A stretch of 64,000 nucleotides of DNA. Source: Camellia lanceoleosa. Its lineage: Eukaryota > Streptophyta > Magnoliopsida > Ericales > Theaceae. The notes beneath the pieces were generated by a model, which saw only the letters and a list, made by a program, of their open reading frames with translations, ran no database searches and had not been told where the DNA came from. The translations under genes and the position numbers were made by a program. This document shows positions 55,810 to 64,000 of this stretch, one piece after another. The first letter of the stretch is position 1. Each line of letters begins with the position of its first letter. Location: the NCBI GenBank assembly GCA_025200525.1, contig CM045761.1, positions 42,788,190-42,852,189 of the forward strand, read 5' to 3'.

Positions 55810-57104
55810 ATGAGTATCTCAAATTCTTATCTGTTCACATCATTTTCATCATCTTCTTCTTCCTTATCCTTTGATGATAAGTCTGATGATGAAAAAATGG
55901 TCACACTTTTGAATGTTTACAAGATAAATAATGCTAGTATGATTCAGATTCTACAATTAACTGATGGATCAAAGAGACGAGGTGGTTCTGTTGTAAGACA
56001 TAATTACATACGTCGCGATAGATGGAAGAGCCATAAGCGATTGTTCACGAATTATTTTGCAGCAAATCTAGTTTATTCACTTGCAATATTTCGGAGACGT
56101 TTTTGAATACGTTTTCCTCTGTATTTGCGAATTTTGAATGCCATTGAAGCACATGATTTATATTTTGTTCAAAAACAAAATGCAGCTCATATTCTTGGAT
56201 TGTCTCCCCTGCAAAAGATGACTTTAACAATGAGAATATTGTCATATGGAGTGGCAACAGATACAGTTGATGATTATATACATATTGGGAAAAGCACTGC
56301 AATTGAAAGTTTGCATCACTTTTGCAATTCAATAATTGAAATATTTGGACTGGAATACTTGAGATCTCTAACAACAATAGATATTGCTAGATTACTTGCT
56401 ATTAGAGAGGTCTATGGGTTTCCGGGAATGTTGGGAAGCTTAGATTGTATGCATTGGGAGTAGAAAAATTGTCCAAAGGCATGGCAAGCCAACAATTATT
56501 CTTGAAGCAGTAGCTTCTTATGACTTGTGGATTTGACATGTATTTTTTGGAATGCCTGGATCATACAATGACTTAAATGTGTTGGATCGATCGTCCTTAT
56601 TTTCTGATCTTGCCCAAGGTAAAGCTCTCATTGTCCATTACACTATTAATAGACACAGTTATAATATGGGTTATTACCTTGCTGATGATATATACCCTCA
56701 ATAGGCAACACTGGTTCTCTTATCCCCAATAAGCAAAGAAGCAACATTTTGCAATGATGCAACAGTTAGCAAGGAAGGATGTAGAGTGGGCATTTGGAGT
56801 GCTTCAATCCCGATTTGTAATTATATGTGGTGCCGTACGTTTTTGGGATACAAAAATGCTTAGAAACATAATAAAGAGTTGCGTTATATTATATAATATG
56901 ATTGTCGAAGATATGAGAGATGACCATCTTGATTTCGATTATGAGATTTCATCAACCATCTTACCAGTAGTACTTTCATCTAGTACTAAAAATGACTTTC
57001 AATCATTTCTATCTCGCAATTTAGGTATTAGAGATAAAAATGCATGTCATGCCCTCTGCAATGATTTAATAGAACATATGTGGCATCTTCACAGTCAAAA
57101 CTAA
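55810..57104 (+). pseudogene. PIF/Harbinger transposase (ALP1/DDE_Tnp_4 type), broken
   Basis: The first frame, 55,810-56,106, includes RGGSVVRHNYIRRDRW and ends RRRF at a TGA, where related proteins continue without a break. The next frame holds GLSPLQKMTLTMRILSYGVA and IGKSTAIESLHHF, then GFPGMLGSLDCMHWE with the first catalytic aspartate, followed by a TAG (56,461). A small deletion and frameshifts follow. Further pieces are a GMPGSYNDLNVLDRS-like stretch with the second aspartate (about 56,550) and 56,754-57,104, with DVEWAFGVLQSRF carrying the catalytic glutamate. The product would cut and paste the element in the nucleus together with the Myb-like partner. All three catalytic positions survive but no full-length protein is possible. 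Confidence 0.92.
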
Positions 57105-58772
57105 ATTCACCACGTAGACGCAAACATGAACTTTTGGTTATTTTTTTGAATAGGAGGTGATTACTCAAGGAAAGTTGTCAGTGTTTGTTTGTTATTAGTG
57201 CTCTTCACAATGTACACATCTGTTTTTGGTTGTGTTTTTTGGTTCGTTAACTTTGTCATTATCCAAAACAGTGTGCATTTGTTACCAATATACTGATGTC
57301 ATAATTTATTAAAATTTTGCTTTCTGGCATGACTTTGGACTATTGATTGTTATATATATCCATATATATTAAATTACAAATGAATGCAACACATTTGAAT
57401 GAATTACAAATGAATGTAGCAGACTGAACAAATGAATTAAAAAATAAATGTAGTATTAAAATATATATTACAAATCAATTACAAATAACAACTGATAATT
57501 CAATACCTCATGAAACACCTCTATACCTCATAAATTTGATAATTCATTAATTGACAATTCAATACCTCGTGGAAATTCAATACCTGTGTACAATCCAAGT
57601 ACTTGACAATTCATAAATTTGACAATTCAATACCTCTGTACAATCCAATTTTGACAATTCAATACGTTATATTAGAATGTACATATAACTTGTAGGTTCG
57701 GTGAATGCTTCATGAAACACACACCACCATCCAACTACTTCATTTAAGCAATTTACCCACCACCTACCTCATTTATTGACACTTTATACACACTCAATAT
57801 TGGACATCATTCGAATACAATTTCTGCTCCACAAACCGCAAGCCAAATGCTGCTCTGAAAACACTCTATATTCACTCTATATCCACTCAATATATTTTGT
57901 TGTGCACATTGAAAGAATCAGTAAGGCAAAGCAACAGAAGCAGCAACACAAAGAGGACATGAAATGGCAAGTAATCGCATAGATCAAATTGAGTATCGCT
58001 TAAATGACATCTACCAGCACTACTTCTCTCCACCACCACCGGACAATGACTGTTGATGTGTTTGGATGACAGATTAGATGAAAACAAAAATTATATGGTT
58101 TTTGTTTTTTTTCACAATGTACTATGAGCTCCTCTGTATTTTCATTGTTTTTTTTTTTTTTTTTTTAACAACTTTTTATATTTTATTGGGACATTTTGGT
58201 TTATCAATGTAGTGGTTCTGACTTTTAGAACATATTGGACAATTTTATTTGCTGGTGGTCATGCAAACTTGAGTAATTTGCAGACTTTGTTACCAAACAT
58301 AGAACAAATGACAAATGACCATGTGAATGATAGATATTTAAACTTATAGATATTTGTGAGCATGTTAAAAATTATTCTGACCATATTTTAAAAATATTTG
58401 TGAGCATGTTTGGAAAAAAACAAAAGTATATAAACAAAATTGATAGATATTTGAACTGTGAATGACATTTTTAAAAACTAACTCTATAAAAAAATTAGAG
58501 AAAAACTACATTTGTACAAAAACTTTCTGTTGTGACCATGTTTTCTGTGTTGTTATCATTTTTAATTTCAAAATTGATTTGGAGTAAGTGTGCTTGTATT
58601 ACTATTTTTGTTTATAAATAATAAAAAGAATACAAATAATTCCAATACAACCAATACAACCCACCATCAACATAAACTGTTATTGTTTTTAAATAATAAA
58701 ACCAATACAAATCAAGAAATGCAAGAATTTGTTAATCGAAATAAGAAATGCAATACAGAAATAAACTGTAAG
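57105..58772. other. Harbinger interior between the genes, with GACAATTCAATACCTC repeats
   Basis: This is the 3' flank of the transposase gene followed by AT-rich sequence. From about 57,485 to 57,670 the motif GACAATTCAATACCTC and variants occur five or six times. A run of about 20 T is at 58,149-58,168. No coding region recognised. Confidence 0.5.
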
Positions 58773-61198
58773 TGTAACAACCCTCACCACTGTTTACCGA
58801 TAAATTACTGATTACTGCTAAATTGAGACTGATTATGATTGGTAATTGAAGTGATTGAAATACTGAACTGACTGACTGAAATCCAGAACTGACTGATTGA
58901 CTGTATCTGTTTAAATACACTGTCTATCTGTTGTTCATGTTTTATGCATTAAACTACAAATTGAAGGCCTTATCGGCGGCCGAATCCGAAATTGATTGAT
59001 GTGTTATGATCACTAGAAATTATGTGATTTAATGATAAATTTAATTGAAATGTGTTATGGTATAATTAAATTAGATTAAAATGTGATTAATTGTGATAGT
59101 TGGCTTTATTACCAAAATGCCACATTAGTGGCCCACTTTACCAAATATTAGAGACTATATGTTGTTTGATTTTGCATCTTTCCTCAGCCATCTTTTTGAG
59201 AGACACAACCGGTTAGAGTGAGAGAGAGAGTAGGAGATAATGAGTTCATCAATTTAGCTTGGGAGCTTGGAGGGATTAAAGGAAGAATTGCAATTTGAGC
59301 TCCCTTACCCCTAATTCAAGGTTTAAGGTAGTGAATTCATCATCTCATTTGTGTATTTGAATTGTCTCTTGCATGGGCCATGGAAGTTTAAGGATTAAAG
59401 CCTAGTATTGGTTTTAAAGGTTGAATTGAGGCTTAAATCTTACATGCATGTTCTTTTTATGGCATTTGGAGGTTGTACCTTATGAATTTTCTACATGTAT
59501 GTATACATTGTTGAGTTTGGAGGTTTGATTTCATAGAAATCTTGCATGCATGTACATGTTTATGTTTAAGTCCATGGTTTCACCATGTTTTAAGAAGAAT
59601 GGGCTCATTTGAGCAAGTGTTTAAAGCTTTGAAGTTGATTGAATTCATGGACATTGCATGTTTATCATGTTCTTGAAAATTGATTTGAAAATAAGTTTAA
59701 CTACCCTTGGGCTTTGATTTTATAAATTGAGCTTGGAATCATGTAATATTATGAGTTCACAAGAGTTTTTCAGAAATTCAGCCTAAGAGGATCGATTTTG
59801 ATGCTTTGAAACTTGATTTTGATCTTGGAGTTCAAATCTGGAATTTCCAGATTTTAGTCGTCCGCTCGAGCAGGGGAAGTGCCGCTCGAGCGGGGAAATC
59901 GAGCTCCCAACATCTCTCACTGTTTTACAGTCCACTCGAGCGGAGGATTGTATGCTCGAGCGGAGGCTTAGGTAGTTGCTTCGGCGTGGACCTTTGTTGC
60001 ATGTCGCCGTCGGCGAAACCCACGCCGGGACTCTGTTTTAAAATGCTAAAAGCACATCTTTGCATACTCATCCCAATTTAGGCATTCTTAGCCCTAATTT
60101 AAGACATCTTAATGAGGATATAGATGTAGAACACACCGAGGCAAATTAAGGATTAAGTTATTATCTTTCCCAACTGTGTAGCTTAGTGTGTGTGTTCAAT
60201 CTGTTAACTGTGTAGGGTTGGCTTACCAAGGAGATGCTCTAGCTTACTGTAGCCCAAAACTCTATGAATAACAATTGTGTAAAGATATGTTTAAAATGAT
60301 TATCTCCTAAATCTTTGAATCGATATTGTTCTTGAATGAATGTATGTCTTATATTGCATCCTTAGCAACTAGATCTCTGTCCCTTGTTGGAACCACTTTA
60401 CTAATTGATGGCCATCAATGTCTTTTAAGACCCATCATATCTCTCGAGTAAAGTCCCTAAGTGCTACTGATGTGAGCCACCTCTAGAATCTGCGAGGCAC
60501 CTCTTGAGTCCATCTTGGGCTTTAAGCCAATCTGTGAAATCTGGAGCAAAGTGACCTAAGTGCTACATGTGAGCCACCTCTAGAATCAGACACTTCGAGT
60601 CCATAAGAATCATACCATCAGATCGATTACTATGATTTCTAAATGATTGATATGACATCAAGTATAAGCCACCGACTGTATAACTGATTTACCGAGGCAA
60701 AGGACTGTTTAAAATACAGCAAGGACATTATTTCTTAACCCCTTTATGCATTATGTTATTCACTAGGCTTTAGCTCACTGCTCATATATATATGTAGGTA
60801 TACAGGCACCGGACCGTTGCTAGAAGCGTCGGGGTAAACTCCAGTTTTGTCAAGCCAACCTTTGTGCCTCACTTTGCGGTTCCAGTACTGTTCAAGCTAT
60901 GGCTTAGGGGTGTTTTAATCTCCCCGATCTTTTTGTGTAATGTTTTGTTCTTGTATAGATAGTATTCTTATCTGTTTAATAGGGATTAAGTTCCTGTACT
61001 GAATGATTGTATATATGATGCATATTGTTCTGTACTGACTGCATATATCTGTGAAAAGTCTTTTTGCATACAGACTGTCACAGCTCATTGGACATAGTTT
61101 ATTTACTGTATTGGCTTCCGCCATACCCTATTTTTCTTGTATTCTTTGAAATCTCGGATTCTTGGCTAAACTCAGAGGCGGGTTTGGGTCGTGGATCA
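58773..61198 (+). mobile_element. LTR-like insertion (probable solo LTR) inside the Harbinger element
   Basis: The left end reads TGTAACAACCC (58,773), as in many gypsy LTRs; the right end is taken as GGGTCGTGGATCA (61,198). It shares features with the solo LTR at 46.5-48.7 kb. These are a cluster of GCTCGAGCGGAG motifs (59,865-59,970), GC-rich CGCCGGCG-like sequence after it, and a late CTAGGCTTTAGCTCAC block followed by GGTA.ACAGG (60,765-60,805). A short CCTCTAGAATCWG repeat lies at 60,478-60,600. I could not find a clear target duplication, so the ends are approximate. Confidence 0.6.
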
Positions 61199-61680
61199 GA
61201 AGAAATTGAATACAAATCAAGGTCTTCATGAAACAATCAAGGAAATCTATTTGTTGATTGAAATAAGATTTGTCGTTGAAGCTCTTCATAGTACGCCCTT
61301 TGCATATGATTTAAATTCGTCATGTCCATTGACATTATTTTATGATCCTCATTTCGTTGTTCTTTTTCATTCATCATAGATAAGATTTTTAGTTGTTCCT
61401 CCCTATCCTCGGCCCTTCTTCGACGCTTTGTAGTCTTTTCTTCATGGTCTATCGCCTTTTGTTCATCTCCCTCAACAATTCTAGCAGAGATAGTTGATAA
61501 TACTTCAACAATTTTAGATTGGCTGGTAGCCATTTCATTAAATCTTACATCGTGAGTTGTTTGATTCTTCAACTTCTCTTTCGTAGCCTTAGTACCAATT
61601 GGTCGTATTGATGTATTAGTCGGTTGTTGGTCCCCCGCAACATTGTTGTTGGGTTGAAAAACCTCACATTCAGTTGATGG

Positions 61681-62458
61681 ATCTGGACTAGAGATGGCAA
61701 TTTGAAACCGGCCCGACGGGGATCCCCGATCCCGACTCCGATTTAAGCGGGTTTTCCCCGAAAAAAAATCCCACGGGGACGGGGATGGTATTTAAAATTT
61801 AATCCGATTGGATCAATTCTCCAACCCGAATTTTCCCCGAATATTTTCCTAATATTCCTCATTGATATTTATGTTTAGGGTCTCTTACTCGTTATGTTGA
61901 GTTTGCTCTCTTACAAACATTCATACTCTCACTCTCTCTCTCTCTCTCTCTTCATCCGATCTCCTCCTCCTCCGCCGATCTCCTCCTCTTACCGATCTCC
62001 TCCTCCTCCATTATCTTCTACGATCTCCTCCTCCATTGTCTTCGCACCACCGATCTCCTCCGCATCACGATCTCCATCACCACCGATCTCCTCCGATCAC
62101 CGCCGATCTCCATCACCACCGATCTTCTATCGTTCTTCGCCATCGTCGGAGTTTTGTTGCTCCTCTCCTCTCCATCGATCTCCTCAAATCATTGAATATA
62201 TGTCTTGAGTTCTCTGATTTTTCGGAAAATATTGCTCTGGTTTTTTATTTTTGATTTTGTATGTGGTGGACTATTTATTTTTTAGATCGGATTTGTTGTT
62301 GTCGTTGGTCAATTTGTAAACTCATTGTTTAGTTCTGTTTTTTGGTTGGGAATATTTGTTGTTTTTTTTTTTAATTTTGGTAGAATTTTCGGTTTGAAAA
62401 CCGATGAAATTCCTACTATCGGGATCGGGAGTGTGATCCTACCATTCCTAATCTGGAC
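61681..62458. mobile_element. Non-autonomous hAT element with 8-bp duplication ATCTGGAC
   Basis: The element is 61,689-62,450 (762 bp). It starts TAGAGATGGCAATTTG, ends ACCATTCCTA (inverse TAGGAATGGT), and is flanked by ATCTGGAC at 61,681-61,688 and 62,451-62,458. The left subterminal region is rich in CCCCGAT/CGGGGA motifs. The middle (61,955-62,190) is a minisatellite of CGATCTCCTCC-like units that gives chance open frames. It inserted in the coding exon of the Myb-like gene. Confidence 0.9.
61955..62190. repeat. CGATCTCCTCC minisatellite inside the hAT element
   Basis: About 12 variably spaced copies of CGATCTCCTCC / CGATCTCCATC with short CAC-rich spacers. Pure low-complexity; the overlapping open frames are not genes. 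Confidence 0.75.
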
Positions 62459-62960
62459 ATGGATATGCATGTTGCGTGGGGTTTTTTTTTGTTGTGTTCT
62501 AAATTCATCCCACTTACAATTTCGGGGCAAAATATCCTAACTTATATCAAAAGTGAAGTGTTTTTCCTGTATTGCATGATACATCCGCTTTGCTTCAGCG
62601 ATCTAAAAAATGAAAATTAAAAACAATTTGACAACAAGTATACTGAGCGCTAAGAAAATTGAAATTTAATAACAGAAATAAAAAATTACCATGTCTATCT
62701 CAGTTGTTCCACTTTGTTGTCGCAATTAAATTTGCTCAAGAAAATCACAAAATTTATTAATTGCTTTTTGCATGACAGGCCAACAGTGAGACAAAGAAAT
62801 ACGGTTTCAATTTGATTCACCGCTCAATTGAGAATTAAAATAAAAGAGTACTCGTTCCCAAAATATTGTCATGGTCTGACTATTACTAGTAATGGGATTT
62901 TGAAAAACTGCTAACCAAGATCTACATAAAGATCTACCATGAGAAATATGAGAAGTTTGC

Positions 62961-63465
62961 GAAATAAAATTAATATCAGTGTTGTGCTATAAAGTTTGTG
63001 ATTTTTCAAACATTTCAAAATCTTCTATAGTTTGAAGAAAATTCAATAGGATACAACATCTAACTCAGACAATGAAATATATTGTAATAATATACACTGA
63101 AGCTGAGAAAGAGAGAATATACATTGAAGCTCACAAAGAAAATAGAAATTGTAATGATATTGTCAAACTGAAGACAAAAATTCTAATGATATAGTGGAAT
63201 TGATCAAATTGGTTTATTTTATAAATCACAGCAACGACAACTTTGTCAAATTCTTTGCAACACCAACGGTAACTTATTGGAGTTGCAGTTTTTCATCAAA
63301 TTTTTTTAGAAATTTAAATCTATATATAATGTAACTTTTCCATGTTGCATTTTGGTAGAAATTTAAAGCTATATCAACCTTGAATTTGTTCTTAGTGCCA
63401 CAAAAGCAACCAACTTTTGAAGCAGTTCGCAAGCAGCAATGAATTTTCTCTTTAAACTGGACGAC
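62961..63465. other. Harbinger right interior, non-coding
   Basis: AT-rich sequence upstream of the Myb-like gene. It would contain that gene's promoter; I see no distinctive motif. Confidence 0.45.
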
Positions 63466-63691
63466 CAGTGGGATAACTGGCCGGACGTCCGGCTGGTTGT
63501 TCGATGGGACCTACCTCTAACGTAAACGCATAGTGAAATGGTGAAATCTAACCCAGCTCCTCAGTTTGGTAAAAGTTTTGCTCCATCTTCATTTTGATAT
63601 CATTTTGATAAAATTATTGGAGAGATAAAAGCTGTCATTTTTCACCAAATTTAAATTTGATGATCAATCTGATAAACCATTGAAGATGGCC
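63466..63691. repeat. Right subterminal region and inverted repeat of the Harbinger element
   Basis: It contains GGGATAACTGGCCGG and the 14-bp perfect palindrome GCCGGACGTCCGGC (63,480-63,493), which resemble the left subterminal block at 55,583-55,617 (GACGTCC, GGGATAACTGGCCGG). The terminal inverted repeat follows at about 63,673-63,691. Confidence 0.6.
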
Positions 63692-63694
63692 TTA

Positions 63695-64000
63695 GCACCA
63701 AAAAGAAAAGAAAAGTAAGCAATATGAGTTTTGGTCACTCGATTAATCTCAATAATTTTATTTTATTATATAAATTTTTTGTTGTTCAATGATAGAGATA
63801 GAAACTTACACCATAAATTTTCACATCTTGAACATATCACCACCCCTTTTATAAAAAATAATTATTTTATTATCTTTGGAGTTCTTGATAATAACTATGA
63901 AATTGACTAATACATCATATATGGAAATATTGGGTTTGGGGCCTTGTGGCCTTTGGGCTGACATAAATCAGCTCAATGGTTTTCAGAATGACTTGTTTAC
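63695..64000. other. Flanking sequence, nothing recognised
   Basis: AT-rich DNA outside the Harbinger element with no gene-like frame or repeat that I can name. Confidence 0.5.

Larger units (their letters stand above)
61237..62960 (-). pseudogene. Myb/SANT-like partner protein gene of the Harbinger element, broken
   Basis: The N-terminal exon lies at about 62,960-62,690 on the minus strand and contains WLAVFQNPITSN, FWERV, a CDFLEQI-like stretch and SGTTEIDM. It ends at a GT donor (62,689), and an 87-bp intron leads to an AG acceptor and IAEAKRMYHAIQ (62,602). A hAT element (61,689-62,450) splits the next part. After it the frame continues with DPSTECEVFQPNNN, RPIGTKATKEKLK, and finally the coiled-coil end 61,572-61,237 (EDHKIMSMDMTNLNHMQRAYYEELQRQIL). 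In PIF/Harbinger elements this protein binds the DNA ends and brings the transposase into the nucleus. At least two stops (about 62,820 and 62,745) make it non-functional. Confidence 0.82.
55462..63694. mobile_element. PIF/Harbinger DNA transposon with nested insertions (TTA duplication)
   Basis: The element runs 55,465-63,691. Its ends are GAGTATCTCTAACGGTTTA and, inverted at the right, GGCCATCTTCAATGGTTTA (13 of 19 match), flanked by TTA at 55,462-55,464 and 63,692-63,694. It carries the two genes expected of PIF/Harbinger elements: a transposase (plus strand) and a Myb/SANT-like protein (minus strand), arranged to converge. Both genes are broken. Subtracting the LTR-like segment (58,773-61,198) and the hAT element (61,689-62,450), its own length would be about 5 kb. 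Confidence 0.88.

Noticed and set aside
58773..61198. A clean target duplication for the LTR-like insertion
   Set aside because: I tried the flanking AATACAAATCAAG and AGAAAT matches, but neither fits the LTR ends, so no duplication is claimed.
61894..62254. Serine/proline-rich plus-strand frames
   Set aside because: They are translations of the CGATCTCCTCC minisatellite inside a hAT element.

Overview
The window looks like nuclear DNA of a flowering plant, most likely a eudicot. It is AT-rich, has spliced genes with GT-AG introns, and is packed with plant-type transposable elements nested in one another: Ty3/gypsy of the Tat/Ogre kind, LINE, SINE, hAT, Mutator-like and PIF/Harbinger. I see no tRNA or rRNA genes and no bacterial or organellar features. 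I cannot name the species.

Positions 1-22,652 are one very large Tat/Ogre-type LTR retrotransposon lying on the minus strand. Its 3' LTR is cut by the window start and ends at 1,686; its 5' LTR is 18,726-22,652. Both have TGTAGAC...GTCTACA ends, with a polypurine tract and a primer binding site where expected. Gag, protease, reverse transcriptase, two RNase H domains and integrase are recognisable between about 17,960 and 10,308 but are broken by about 19 stops and some frameshifts. Between pol and the 3' LTR lie two decayed, intron-containing genes on the opposite strand, one plant-mobile-domain-like and one DUF7745-like. A hAT element and hypervariable tandem arrays lie there too. A related solo LTR, 24,633-28,544, has a perfect 5-bp target duplication.

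The one convincing host gene is on the minus strand at 31,965-50,619: an RBR (RING-IBR-RING2) E3 ubiquitin ligase with an N-terminal RNase H-like region, encoded by three exons. Both splice junctions are canonical and in phase and give a 573-residue protein. Intron 1 is about 15.2 kb and has collected a LINE reverse transcriptase remnant, a SINE, several MITEs, a gypsy fragment and a LINE ORF1 that is itself split by a solo LTR. A Mutator-like element with a 9-bp duplication sits 39 bp beyond the stop codon.

Positions 50,760-55,460 are AT-rich and intergenic, with foldback elements, a short MITE and low-complexity repeats. Positions 55,465-63,691 are a PIF/Harbinger element with TTA duplications. 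It carries a decayed transposase gene (plus strand) and a decayed Myb/SANT-like partner gene (minus strand), and it contains a later LTR-like insertion and a hAT insertion. From 63,695 to the end I see nothing I can assign.
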